In this document: positions 45,652 to 53,020 of the stretch, piece after piece
Numbering within the stretch: position 1 is the first letter of the stretch
How the letters are laid out: each line of letters starts with the position of its first letter
Virus record (IMG/VR): IMGVR_UViG_3300014962_000394
Location: 1-54,721 of that record
DNA length: 54,721 nt
Reading direction: 5' to 3' (one strand)
Source of the DNA: a virus
Made by a program: the position numbers and the translations under genes
Notes under the pieces: generated by a model
What the model was told of the DNA's origin: nothing
Seen by the model: only the letters and a program-made list of their open reading frames with translations
Databases searched by the model: none

Positions 45652-45938
45652 TTGATACCCCACAAGGAAAATGGTATACGGTTCCAGAAGTTGCAAAAAT
45701 TCTCGGATGTTCGTTTCAGTATGTTCGCCGTCTGACAAATGGAAGAACCCGAAAATACCAAAGTTACAAAATACATGAGAAACCAGTAGTTGATCAAACT
45801 CTTGTCCTCAAAGTCCAGAAAGAGAATCAGAAGAAAGTAAAATATCTGGTTCACGAAGATGCTGTTAAGTTGTTGGTAAATAAGAAATTATCAAAAATTT
45901 ACAAAAAACTTGAAAATAATGCTTTGATCTCTCAATAA
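45648..45938 (+). CDS. helix-turn-helix (MerR/excisionase-like) DNA-binding protein
   Basis: A 96-residue protein. Residues about 8-32, WYTVPEVAKILGCSFQYVRR, form a typical MerR/excisionase-type helix-turn-helix. The remainder is basic and helical (AVKLLVNKKLSKIYKKLENN). Likely a transcription regulator or DNA architectural protein. It overlaps the Lys-rich-tail protein gene by 4 bases, so the two are co-expressed. The promoter for the MoxR gene overlaps its last codons. Confidence 0.65.
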   Translation: MIDTPQGKWYTVPEVAKILGCSFQYVRRLTNGRTRKYQSYKIHEKPVVDQTLVLKVQKENQKKVKYLVHEDAVKLLVNKKLSKIYKKLENNALISQ

Positions 45939-45953
45939 AATGCCTTATATTTG
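45923..45953 (+). promoter_or_regulatory. host-type promoter for the MoxR ATPase gene
   Basis: TTTG (45923-45926) in TTTGATCTC, 19 bases, TATATTTG (45946-45953). It overlaps the 3' end of the helix-turn-helix gene. Confidence 0.75.
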
Positions 45954-45999
45954 TATATCTTAAAAAACAACCTTATTCATTTCTTACAGGAATTGTTCT

Positions 46000-46947
46000 A
46001 TGTCTAGAACCAAAACAACCAAAACCAAATCACAAAATTTGTCTGTTGCAGATATTGTTGCTACAGCCCCAACATTCCGTCCGGAATCTCTTATTCTATC
46101 GGACATAAAATGGAAATATCTTGTCCGTAGTGTTCTCCGTGGTCAAAATCTTATGATAACTGGTCCTGCCGGCTCCGGTAAAACTCTTGCCGTCCGAACC
46201 GTTGCAGATGCTATGGATAGACCGTTCTATTATTTCAATTTGGGTTCAACACAGGATCCAAGAACGGCTCTCATTGGAACCACTCATTTTGACAAAGAAA
46301 GTGGAACATATTTCAATCAATCAACCTTTATCAAGGCAATTCAAATTCCTGATGCAGTTATCCTGCTTGATGAATTGTCCCGTGCTCATCCAGAGGCATG
46401 GAATATCTTGATGACCGTTCTTGATGACGGACAAAGATATGTTCGTGTTGATGAAAGTCCTGATGCTGAAGTTATCAAGGTTGCACCTGGTGTTTCTTTC
46501 CTTGCTACCGCTAATATCGGTGTGGAATATACCTCAACCCGTGTAATTGACCGTGCTATTCAAGACCGTTTCCTCATTCTTGAAATGGACTTGTTGGACA
46601 AATCACAACAAGGCAAGCTAATCAATTATGTTTGTCCAAATCTTGATGAACAAACAGTTGATATTTTGACTTCAATCTATACACAAGTTTACAATGAGGT
46701 TCTTTCCGGTCACGGTAAAGTTTCAACCACTATATCAACCAGAACCATTCTTCGTGCCGCTGCTCTCATTTGTGACGGATTTACTATCGGTGAGGCACTT
46801 GAAGTGTGTGTATTCCCATATTTCACCGAAGAAGGTGGTGCTGATAGTGAGAGAACCTATGTTCGCCAGATTGTTCAAAAGTTTATTCCTATTGAAAGTC
46901 TAAACAATGACAATATGTTTGATGAAGGCGATACTGCTAAGAAATGA
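46000..46947 (+). CDS. MoxR-family AAA+ ATPase (CobS/CbbQ-like)
   Basis: A 315-residue AAA+ protein of the MoxR branch. Walker A is GPAGSGKTLAVRTVADAM (about residues 56-73), Walker B is AVILLDELSRAHPEAWNILM, sensor 1 is VSFLATANIG, and the arginine-finger stretch is RAIQDRFLILEMD. A pore-loop-like FNLGSTQDPRTALIG follows the first helix. MoxR ATPases act with VWA-domain partners as chaperones or metal-insertion machines; the next gene encodes exactly such a partner. Strong host-type promoter; AGGA before the ATG. Codon use looks richer in C and G than in the virion genes. Confidence 0.88.
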   Translation: MSRTKTTKTKSQNLSVADIVATAPTFRPESLILSDIKWKYLVRSVLRGQNLMITGPAGSGKTLAVRTVADAMDRPFYYFNLGSTQDPRTALIGTTHFDKESGTYFNQSTFIKAIQIPDAVILLDELSRAHPEAWNILMTVLDDGQRYVRVDESPDAEVIKVAPGVSFLATANIGVEYTSTRVIDRAIQDRFLILEMDLLDKSQQGKLINYVCPNLDEQTVDILTSIYTQVYNEVLSGHGKVSTTISTRTILRAAALICDGFTIGEALEVCVFPYFTEEGGADSERTYVRQIVQKFIPIESLNNDNMFDEGDTAKK

Positions 46948-46970
46948 AGATATGTTATTCACAAATAGTA

Positions 46971-46992
46971 GTGTGGGGGTTCGCCCCCGCAC
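46971..46992 (+). terminator. GC-rich hairpin with TTCG tetraloop between the MoxR and VWA genes
   Basis: GTGTGGGGG (46971-46979) pairs with CCCCCGCAC (46984-46992) around TTCG, giving nine pairs closed by an unusually stable tetraloop. A weak T-rich stretch follows. It could be a partial terminator that sets the ratio of the two proteins, or an mRNA stabiliser. Confidence 0.6.
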
Positions 46993-46998
46993 TGCTTT

Positions 46999-47006
46999 AT
47001 ATTTAT
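46999..47006 (+). promoter_or_regulatory. candidate phage promoter octamer ATATTTAT before the VWA gene
   Basis: ATATTTAT lies 35 bases upstream of the VWA gene and just after the TTCG hairpin, in coding orientation. It lacks a -33 box of the host type. Confidence 0.35.
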
Positions 47007-47041
47007 AGAAACAACCAATAACAACCATAAAGGGATATGTA

Positions 47042-49189
47042 ATGAGTAAATTCAAAAAATCAGTAAAGAGTATTCTTGCAGAAGCAAGTGCCAGAACAAA
47101 TCAATTTTGGAACAAATATGCTTCCGATTATACAGACGAGTATTCAGCCGGAACCAATTACTGGCTCAAAGGTAGTTTGTTTGACAAGAAGGAATCCATG
47201 TTCAAAGATGAATATGGTTTCAAAGAAGAAAAACATGACTATTTTGCACTTGCACAATACCAACGAGCCGTTGCAAACTTTGTTCATATTATGACCGGTG
47301 ATCCTAAAATTCGTGTCCAATACAACAACAATGGTCAAAATATGACCGATGGACAAACGGTTCACCTTTCTGCATCCGTAAATGAAAAAGACTTTGATTC
47401 AAATGTTGGTCTTGCCCTCCATGAGAGTAGTCACATTCTCTATACAGACATGAAAAAGTTTCGTGACGCAGTTGCTGACTTGGTATATTATTCACATCAA
47501 CACTTGACCGATGAAAATGGTAATCACATTTTTGACAGTCAAGAACAAGTAGATAAATTGTTTGAAGGGTATCGCGATAAACAAGAATTTTTCAAATCTG
47601 TTGTCAATATCATCGAAGACTTGTATATTGATGCCATGACATATACTGCTGCTCCCGGCTATCGTATTTATTACAAAGCTCTTTACAACAAGTTTTTTGG
47701 TGACGAAAAAGTTACTCGCGGTTTTTATGATGAAGAATTTATGAAACCTACCGCTCACAATTATCTTTTTCACCTATGTAATTTCCGCAGTCCATACCGC
47801 AATCTAAATGCTCTCCCTGCATTGCAATTAGTTTGGGACACACTTGACTTGCAGAACATTCGTAGATTGAAAACAGATGAAGACCGTATCAAACTTTCTG
47901 AAAGAATTGCAGGTATCATTCTCAAACAATTGAGTGAATTACCCAAAGACGATGATACTGACAAAGAACCTATTGACCAAGACGGCGATGAAGGAGGCGT
48001 AGGCGATGGTGAAGGTTATGACCATGAACCAATAGGTGGCAATCCTGGTCCTCAAATACCTGATGGCGTTAGTGACAAACCACTAACAGACAAACAGAGA
48101 GAACAAATTGAAAAGTTGTTCAAGAAACAATTAGACCTTATCAACGGTGAAACCAAAAAAACAAAATTGACAAAGGCAGAGGCACAAAAAGTTGATGCTA
48201 TAACATCGGTAGATTTCGATGAAGAAATTGTTGCAAGAAATTTTGTTGATGACTATGGTAGATTTAATCCACGCGGTGTCAAAACTTTTATTGTCCGTAA
48301 TATCAATAAAACATTCATGGGTAGTGAAGTATCCGCACCATTCGGTGTGAGATCATACGGTTGGAAAAGACGCGATATATCCAGATATATTGCTCTCGGT
48401 AAATTACTTGCTAAGAAGTTACAAATTCGTAATGAAGAAAGAGTAACTACATCTACCCGTCTCAAATCTGGCAGAATTGATGCAAGATTGTTACATGAAA
48501 TTGGTAGTAGTAATTATGACATATTCAAACAAATTACTATTCACGAATATCAACCGTCATATATTCACCTGTCCATTGACCAATCAGGTTCAATGAATGG
48601 TGACAAGTTTGAAGAATCAGTAAAACTTGCGGTTATGTTTGCAGTTGCTGCTAAACAAATCAAAAATCTTCATGTTGTTGTTAGTGCTCGTTCTGTATAT
48701 TCAGACAATTATTCGTATGGTAGAGGTAAATCAACAATGCATGATACGCCATATCTTATTTACCTATACGATTCCAACAAACATAACCTTGCTCATATCC
48801 GTGATGTGTTTGAAACTATACAGACAACAAACACAACACCAGAAGGACTTTGTTTTGAGGCAATCATGGGTGAAATTATGAAACAATCTGCTAATACGGA
48901 TGCTTACTTTATCAACCTATGTGACGGCCAACCATTCATGGTAAATGATAAAACACAATTTGCTTATCGCGGACAAGCAGCTCAACAACACTCCAGAAAA
49001 CAAGTTGAGCGTATGCGTGCTCGTGGTATCAATGTCCTCACATATTTCATCGGTAGTAGATACGAATTTCAAGATGTTGTGAATACATACAAGACAAATT
49101 GTGTTCATCTAAACCGTGCCGATGAAATTCCAAAAGTTGTTAAGGCCATGAATGCCGAACTACTATCTGCGGCTAAAAAGAATGGTTAA
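47042..49189 (+). CDS. VWA-domain protein with putative metallopeptidase N-terminus (CobT/DUF2201-like)
   Basis: A 715-residue partner of the MoxR ATPase. The N-terminal part has a zincin-like motif LALHESSHILYTDM (near residue 127) and a downstream NIIEDLYIDAM, the third-ligand region seen in DUF2201-type domains. A middle acidic linker (DDDTDKEPIDQDGDEGG) is followed by the C-terminal VWA domain with MIDAS DQSGSMNG near 513 and later NLCDGQPF. In the known CobS-CobT pair such a protein chelates cobalt, but no other cobalamin gene is present here. It is probably a substrate-remodelling or proteolytic complex with the ATPase. AAAGGG precedes the ATG. Confidence 0.85.
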   Translation: MSKFKKSVKSILAEASARTNQFWNKYASDYTDEYSAGTNYWLKGSLFDKKESMFKDEYGFKEEKHDYFALAQYQRAVANFVHIMTGDPKIRVQYNNNGQNMTDGQTVHLSASVNEKDFDSNVGLALHESSHILYTDMKKFRDAVADLVYYSHQHLTDENGNHIFDSQEQVDKLFEGYRDKQEFFKSVVNIIEDLYIDAMTYTAAPGYRIYYKALYNKFFGDEKVTRGFYDEEFMKPTAHNYLFHLCNFRSPYRNLNALPALQLVWDTLDLQNIRRLKTDEDRIKLSERIAGIILKQLSELPKDDDTDKEPIDQDGDEGGVGDGEGYDHEPIGGNPGPQIPDGVSDKPLTDKQREQIEKLFKKQLDLINGETKKTKLTKAEAQKVDAITSVDFDEEIVARNFVDDYGRFNPRGVKTFIVRNINKTFMGSEVSAPFGVRSYGWKRRDISRYIALGKLLAKKLQIRNEERVTTSTRLKSGRIDARLLHEIGSSNYDIFKQITIHEYQPSYIHLSIDQSGSMNGDKFEESVKLAVMFAVAAKQIKNLHVVVSARSVYSDNYSYGRGKSTMHDTPYLIYLYDSNKHNLAHIRDVFETIQTTNTTPEGLCFEAIMGEIMKQSANTDAYFINLCDGQPFMVNDKTQFAYRGQAAQQHSRKQVERMRARGINVLTYFIGSRYEFQDVVNTYKTNCVHLNRADEIPKVVKAMNAELLSAAKKNG

Positions 49190-49658
49190 AACAAAATATC
49201 TCAAACGATTTGCAATGGCTCCGCCGGTTAAACCAATACCGGCGGAAACCATGTATCTTTCCAAGAACAAAGTGGATGATGAAACAATTGATACCATAGT
49301 TGATTATACAATGGAATGGTGTATAGAAAAATTTGGTATCAATGAACATAGAGGTAATCCGTATGTTTGTTGGGAATGGAATAGTCTTGATGGTGAAGAG
49401 GATAAAGATTGTCTTGCATTCTTCGATGACGATGACAATACAATTATCATTAGAGTTCGTGGTCATAGAACTGTAAAAAACTTTGTCAAAACTCTTATAC
49501 ACGAATACATCCATTACCTACAACCTGCAAAGGGCGGTTGGTATGAAAGATGGGAAGAACAATATGGGTATGAGAAGAACCCGTATGAAATTGAAGCATA
49601 CTATTTGAGTGACTTGTATGCACAAACCGCAACCAATTTTGTTATGGAAAAAATATAA
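49182..49658 (+). CDS. HExxH metallopeptidase-like protein
   Basis: A 158-residue protein taken from ATG 49182, overlapping the VWA stop by 8 bases; the frame's earlier ATG at 49152 lies deeper in that gene, and ATG 49215 is a further option. TLIHEYIHYLQPAKGGWYER is a clear HExxH zinc motif, and YEIEAYYLSDLYAQ supplies a likely downstream Glu ligand. An acidic DNTIIIRVRGHRTVKNFV strand lies before it. Its coupling to the MoxR/VWA genes makes it the third component of one operon. Family not recognised beyond the zincin motif. Confidence 0.7.
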   Translation: MVKTKYLKRFAMAPPVKPIPAETMYLSKNKVDDETIDTIVDYTMEWCIEKFGINEHRGNPYVCWEWNSLDGEEDKDCLAFFDDDDNTIIIRVRGHRTVKNFVKTLIHEYIHYLQPAKGGWYERWEEQYGYEKNPYEIEAYYLSDLYAQTATNFVMEKI

Positions 49659-49668
49659 AAAAGATTGC

Positions 49669-49699
49669 TTGCTTTTTACACAAAAAAATGTTATATTTG
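49669..49699 (+). promoter_or_regulatory. TTGCTTGC-type promoter for the small membrane protein pair
   Basis: TTGC (49669-49672, second half of TTGCTTGC), 19 bases, TATATTTG (49692-49699). It starts the series of small genes around the tRNA. Confidence 0.6.
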
Positions 49700-49718
49700 T
49701 TAATAAACTTTTTAAGAT

Positions 49719-50051
49719 ATGAAACTACTATTTGAAATACTCAAAAACGGAATGAAATACACATTTTTGTTCATTCTATTTGTAATTTTGTCGGTTATAT
49801 TCTCAATTTTATTCATGTTTGGGTTTGCATACTACATAAAACTTTGGGAAATAATACCAAATGACTTACACTTTTTGTTGCTTATACTTCTTCCAATCAT
49901 TATTATTGTCGGTATAATAACAACAATAATAAAAAAAATATTTGGTAGTGATAATTCCGAAGAAAAACCTAAACAAAGACAACCAGTAGATATATTAGAA
50001 CTTGCTAAAACTATAAGAAAGGAAATAGACGATGAAAAACTCAATAAGTAA
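49719..50051 (+). CDS. membrane protein with two helices, unknown
   Basis: A 110-residue protein with hydrophobic helices at about 14-38 (TFLFILFVILSVIFSILFMF) and 50-70 (FLLLILLPIIIIVGIIT), then a charged cytoplasmic tail. No family recognised. It overlaps the next membrane protein gene by 20 bases. Two helices and a charged tail are compatible with a holin, but the gene is far from the lytic enzymes and expressed from a host-type promoter. Confidence 0.5.
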   Translation: MKLLFEILKNGMKYTFLFILFVILSVIFSILFMFGFAYYIKLWEIIPNDLHFLLLILLPIIIIVGIITTIIKKIFGSDNSEEKPKQRQPVDILELAKTIRKEIDDEKLNK

Positions 50052-50235
50052 TATCTCAATTGAAACAATAAAAGAAATTTCCATAGTAATTCTTTTATTA
50101 ACTCTATCAGTGAGTTTCAGTATATTGGTGTGGGATTTACACAACCAATCAATATTAGACAGAGAATATGGAAAGTTACTCATACAAGAAAAAGAAATAC
50201 AATTGAAAACTATCGAAGACCATTGTGGTCACTAG
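50032..50235 (+). CDS. small membrane protein, unknown
   Basis: A 67-residue protein with one membrane helix (ISIVILLLTLSVSFSILVWD) and a charged C-terminal helix (LLIQEKEIQLKTIEDHCGH). AAGGA lies before its ATG inside the upstream gene. Overlap of 20 bases with the preceding membrane protein suggests a joint function, perhaps a spanin- or holin-antiholin-like pair, unproven. Confidence 0.5.
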   Translation: MKNSISNISIETIKEISIVILLLTLSVSFSILVWDLHNQSILDREYGKLLIQEKEIQLKTIEDHCGH

Positions 50236-50245
50236 AATAAAAAAT

Positions 50246-50319
50246 GGGCCTTTAGCTCAATTGGTTAGAGCAAACGACTCATAATCGTTAGGTTGCCGGT
50301 TCAAGTCCGGCAGGGCCCA
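50246..50319 (+). tRNA. tRNA with CAU anticodon (Met or Ile2)
   Basis: A complete cloverleaf: acceptor GGGCCTT / AGGGCCC with one T-G pair, D arm GCTC...GAGC, anticodon arm AACGA-CTCATAA-TCGTT, T arm GCCGG-TTCAAGT-CCGGC, then A73. CCA is not encoded. Anticodon CAT can be elongator Met or, after lysidine modification, Ile2 reading AUA. No C1-A72 mismatch, so it is not an initiator. The anticodon stem and acceptor resemble the Ile2 type, which would suit AUA-rich phage genes, but this is not certain. Confidence 0.93.
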
Positions 50320-50336
50320 CACACATTAGGAACAGT

Positions 50337-50486
50337 ATGGAACCACTTACTATTGAAAAATTAGAATCTTCTATAAAAATTGCTAAGGAATGGCTTGAAG
50401 AAAATCCACATGATACTTGGGTTCAAAAAGGACTTGAAGTAATGGAACAAGAATTGAATAGATTGAAAGGAGAAAGATTTAAATAA
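50337..50486 (+). CDS. 49-residue helical protein, unknown
   Basis: A short frame with AGGA 5 bases upstream of its ATG. It encodes MEPLTIEKLESSIKIAKEWL followed by a second amphipathic helix (GLEVMEQELNRLKGERFK). It begins 18 bases after the tRNA and is closed by a strong terminator, so it is probably real. No function known. Confidence 0.55.
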   Translation: MEPLTIEKLESSIKIAKEWLEENPHDTWVQKGLEVMEQELNRLKGERFK

Positions 50487-50521
50487 TTACTCATACATAC
50501 CCCGCCCGCTTGGGGATGTTA

Positions 50522-50568
50522 GGGGCACCGTTTTCGTGGTTGTTTTCGGTGCCCCACTTTTTATTTTT
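50522..50568 (+). terminator. intrinsic terminator
   Basis: GGGGCACCG (50522-50530) and CGGTGCCCC (50547-50555) form a perfect 9-base stem with a T-rich loop, followed by ACTTTTTATTTTTG. It ends the tRNA-containing transcript. Confidence 0.85.
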
Positions 50569-50572
50569 GAGT

Positions 50573-50580
50573 ATATTTAT
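50573..50580 (+). promoter_or_regulatory. candidate phage promoter octamer ATATTTAT
   Basis: In coding orientation, directly after the terminator and 32 bases before the ATG at 50613, the same spacing as before the gene starting at 38852. Confidence 0.35.
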
Positions 50581-50612
50581 TGATATGGGTAAAACAATCA
50601 ATTGGATATAGT

Positions 50613-51038
50613 ATGAAAGATTTAATAACAGAAGGTAGAGAATTACAAGAAAAATTTTTATCATCTATGAATGAAGATGATAGTGATTTGGTTTCAAAAT
50701 CCAATGATTACCGAGTAGTACAAGACACAGATAACCATGTTCTTGCAATTCCAAGAAACTATAATGCTGTTAGAGAATTATTGGATGATACGAAGTGGGC
50801 ACAAACTTTCACAACTACAGCATTTAGTCGGTATCAAAAACAAAAATACACAATATATTTTATTGTTTTGAAAAAAGCATCACCCAAATACAACAACAAC
50901 AACTATAAAAAAATGGCAGTCCTAATAAGTCCATCTGGAGAATTTACTTGTTATGATTCAACCGGTTCACTAATTGATATAACAAATATCATAACCATAA
51001 CCGGAATACAAAGAAATGTATTTAAACAATTAAGATGA
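50613..51038 (+). CDS. phage protein of unknown function
   Basis: A 141-residue protein starting MKDLITEGRELQEKF. The frame extends upstream to a TTG at 50580, but the ATG is more likely. The stretch DTKWAQTFTTTAFSRYQKQK, followed by YTIYFIVLKKASPKY and AVLISPSGEFTCYDSTGSLI, recalls a domain found in large-phage proteins with a TKWC..F..Y core followed by a strand reading -Y-I-; the family name escapes me. No catalytic residues can be assigned. Confidence 0.5.
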   Translation: MKDLITEGRELQEKFLSSMNEDDSDLVSKSNDYRVVQDTDNHVLAIPRNYNAVRELLDDTKWAQTFTTTAFSRYQKQKYTIYFIVLKKASPKYNNNNYKKMAVLISPSGEFTCYDSTGSLIDITNIITITGIQRNVFKQLR

Positions 51039-51044
51039 TATAAT

Positions 51045-51236
51045 ATGAAGGTTACGATAAAAGAATTGTCAGAAAAAATTGAAATGATGGACAAAAGAAT
51101 TGATATTATGATGTCAATGGTCAATCATCTTAATTCTATAATAACAGACAACGCAATCCAAAAAATAGAAATAGATTTTGAAGAAGCGGTAAATAGAAAA
51201 ATACAATCCATGGATCAAGAACAATCTGAACAATAA
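51045..51236 (+). CDS. small coiled-coil protein, unknown
   Basis: A 63-residue protein that is almost all amphipathic helix (IKELSEKIEMMDKRIDIMMS), probably a coiled coil. It follows the preceding gene by 6 bases and is itself followed after 2 bases by another tiny gene. Confidence 0.5.
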   Translation: MKVTIKELSEKIEMMDKRIDIMMSMVNHLNSIITDNAIQKIEIDFEEAVNRKIQSMDQEQSEQ

Positions 51237-51238
51237 AA

Positions 51239-51412
51239 ATGATAGTAAAAAAGAAACTTACCTTATTTGAAGAATCCTACAATGAAGGTTATACACAAGC
51301 AATGGAAGATATGTTGAATAAACTATACGATAAATTTCCAAAAAGTAAATCAAAATATTCACAAATAATAGATGAAATACTTTCATCATTTGAGGAGGAT
51401 AAGAATGAATAA
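51239..51412 (+). CDS. 57-residue protein, unknown
   Basis: Starts at ATG 51239, 2 bases after the previous stop, and encodes MIVKKKLTLFEESYNEGYTQ followed by an acidic amphipathic helix (SQIIDEILSSFEEDKNE). The last codons contain GAGGAGG, the ribosome site of the next gene, whose ATG it overlaps by 8 bases. The tight packing supports it as real. No family recognised. Confidence 0.6.
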   Translation: MIVKKKLTLFEESYNEGYTQAMEDMLNKLYDKFPKSKSKYSQIIDEILSSFEEDKNE

Positions 51413-51641
51413 TAATATATCATTCCCCCATCTATATGAATTGATAACGGCAGATGGCGAAACGTTTTGGATAAATGTATCTAATATAGATAAGATAGAA
51501 TACTCCAGACAAAGTGCAAATTGGTGTAATGTATATTTAAAAGACAACACAACGCCATTTCTAATTAAGAATACACCAGATGAATTTTATGAACTGATAA
51601 TAGAAGATTATTTAAGATTGAAAGAAAGGTATCGTCTATGA
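51405..51641 (+). CDS. small conserved-looking protein, unknown
   Basis: A 78-residue protein from ATG 51405, with a strong GAGGAGG site upstream that decides the start over an earlier ATG at 51372. The pattern LYELITADGETFWINVSNID then KIEYS resembles short FlbD/SH3-like strand folds, but I would not assign it. It overlaps rmlA by 4 bases (ATGA). Confidence 0.55.
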   Translation: MNNNISFPHLYELITADGETFWINVSNIDKIEYSRQSANWCNVYLKDNTTPFLIKNTPDEFYELIIEDYLRLKERYRL

Positions 51642-52531
51642 AAAAAACAAAAGGGATAATACTTGCAGGTGGACTTGGTACAAGATTATATCCTGCAACG
51701 TCTGTGGCGAACAAACAATTGTTACCCATACATGATAAACCAATGATATATTATCCACTCGCCACATTGATGCTTGCAGGTATCAGGGACATTATGATAA
51801 TATCAACTCCAGTAGATATTCATAATTTTGAAAGAGTATTGGGAAGTGGTAGAGATATTGGTCTGAATATAACCTATGAGATACAATATGAACCAAAAGG
51901 AATATCTGATTCATTCATCATAGGTCAAAAATTTATAGGTGAAGACCAAGTTTGTCTGATACTCGGTGATAATCTTTTCTATGGTAAATTAGATTTCCTA
52001 CGAAAGGCAATCAACGAAAATAGGGGTGGAACTGTATTTGGTTATGAAGTCAAAGACCCACACCGCTACGGTATCGTAGAGTTTGATAGTGATAACCGTG
52101 TCGTTTCTATTGAAGAAAAACCAAAAGAACCCAAATCAAACTACGCCATACCCGGCCTATACATTTTTGATTCCCATGTCGTTGGTATAGCCAAATCAAT
52201 AGAACCGTCAGCGAGGGGTGAATTAGAAATCACGGATGTACAAAGGGCATACCTTGATAAAGGATGTTTAGATGTAGTAAAGATGGGTAGAGGTATCACA
52301 TGGCTTGACACCGGAACACCAGAGAGTTTAATTGAAGCAAGCCAGTTCATCAGTATAATAGAAAACAGACAAAATCTTAAAGTTGCTTGTCTTGAAGAAA
52401 TTTCTCTTGATATGGGATATATTACAACAACAGAATATAAAAAATTATTGTCATATATGCCCAAATCACCATATAAAGATTATTGTCAGAAAATTTTATT
52501 AGACAGAACTAATATATCAAGAAATGATTAA
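51638..52531 (+). CDS. rmlA: glucose-1-phosphate thymidylyltransferase
   Basis: A 297-residue RmlA. GIILAGGLGTRLYPATSVAN is the nucleotide-binding signature, KQLLPIHDKPMIYYPLATLM follows, then ILGDNLFYG, GYEVKDPHRYGIVEF, EEKPKEPKSNYAIPGLYIFD and RGITWLDTGTPESLIEASQF, all family landmarks. It makes dTDP-glucose from glucose-1-phosphate and dTTP, the first step to dTDP-rhamnose and other deoxysugars. No RmlB/C/D is in view; the product may feed host enzymes or the glycosyltransferases at the left end of the window. Length matches the family. Confidence 0.93.
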   Translation: MKKTKGIILAGGLGTRLYPATSVANKQLLPIHDKPMIYYPLATLMLAGIRDIMIISTPVDIHNFERVLGSGRDIGLNITYEIQYEPKGISDSFIIGQKFIGEDQVCLILGDNLFYGKLDFLRKAINENRGGTVFGYEVKDPHRYGIVEFDSDNRVVSIEEKPKEPKSNYAIPGLYIFDSHVVGIAKSIEPSARGELEITDVQRAYLDKGCLDVVKMGRGITWLDTGTPESLIEASQFISIIENRQNLKVACLEEISLDMGYITTTEYKKLLSYMPKSPYKDYCQKILLDRTNISRND

Positions 52532-52569
52532 TAATAACATATTTAGATAATAGAAGGTATTTTGTCACT

Positions 52570-52695
52570 ATGAAATACAGAAATTATTTGTTTCAGAAGT
52601 TTGCAGGTCGTGTCATTCGTTGGATGATGAATCATCCACTCATAACACTCATACTGATTATCATAACAGTTGTATTAATGTCCTCTGGCAAATAG
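52570..52695 (+). CDS. 41-residue membrane protein, unknown
   Basis: The frame encodes a basic N-terminus (MKYRNYLFQKFAGRVIRWMM) and one membrane helix (PLITLILIIITVVLM). A weak AAGG lies upstream. Single-pass, positive-inside orientation expected. No function known. Confidence 0.45.
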   Translation: MKYRNYLFQKFAGRVIRWMMNHPLITLILIIITVVLMSSGK

Positions 52696-52766
52696 TCTAC
52701 TAATAGTAACAAATATAATAATTGAAAATTCGTTACAGATGACTAAACCAATAATGGAGTATCGTT

Positions 52767-52979
52767 ATGAAAAGAAAAGATACTATTTTAAATGAATTGA
52801 ATAATGTAAAACCAATTATTACAAGTTATGATATATGGATGGGATTCATTATCTTAATAGGTATGGTTGTTATTATTTTTGCTACTATGCATTATGCAGA
52901 AACAAAATCCAATTGGATTCAAAAGGACACCAATGTTCGAGAAGAAACTATACAACATTTCAATCCTAACATTCCGTAA
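52767..52979 (+). CDS. small membrane protein, unknown
   Basis: A 70-residue protein with one central membrane helix (IWMGFIILIGMVVIIFATMH). GGAG lies upstream (ATGGAGTATCGTTATG); a very similar leader precedes the Cys-rich gene at 53718. It is closed by an intrinsic terminator. Confidence 0.55.
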   Translation: MKRKDTILNELNNVKPIITSYDIWMGFIILIGMVVIIFATMHYAETKSNWIQKDTNVREETIQHFNPNIP

Positions 52980-52991
52980 ATAATTTTTCTT

Positions 52992-53012
52992 CCAATACCC
53001 GTAAAGTATTGG
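52992..53012 (+). other. short perfect hairpin after the 70-residue gene
   Basis: CCAATAC (52992-52998) and GTATTGG (53006-53012) pair perfectly around a 7-base loop. It lies between the stop codon and the larger terminator hairpin. Confidence 0.5.
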
Positions 53013-53020
53013 GGAGAGTT

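Noticed and set aside
46000-49189. Cobalamin biosynthesis (CobS/CobT cobaltochelatase)
   Set aside because: The domain layout fits, but no CobN or any other corrin gene is present, and the added HExxH gene argues for a different role.
50580-50612. TTG start for the 141-residue protein
   Set aside because: The ATG at 50613 is close and the TTG lies inside the octamer and terminator tail.
52710-52717. Minus-strand TATATTTG near 52.7 kb as a promoter
   Set aside because: No -33 box at the right distance and no minus-strand gene follows.
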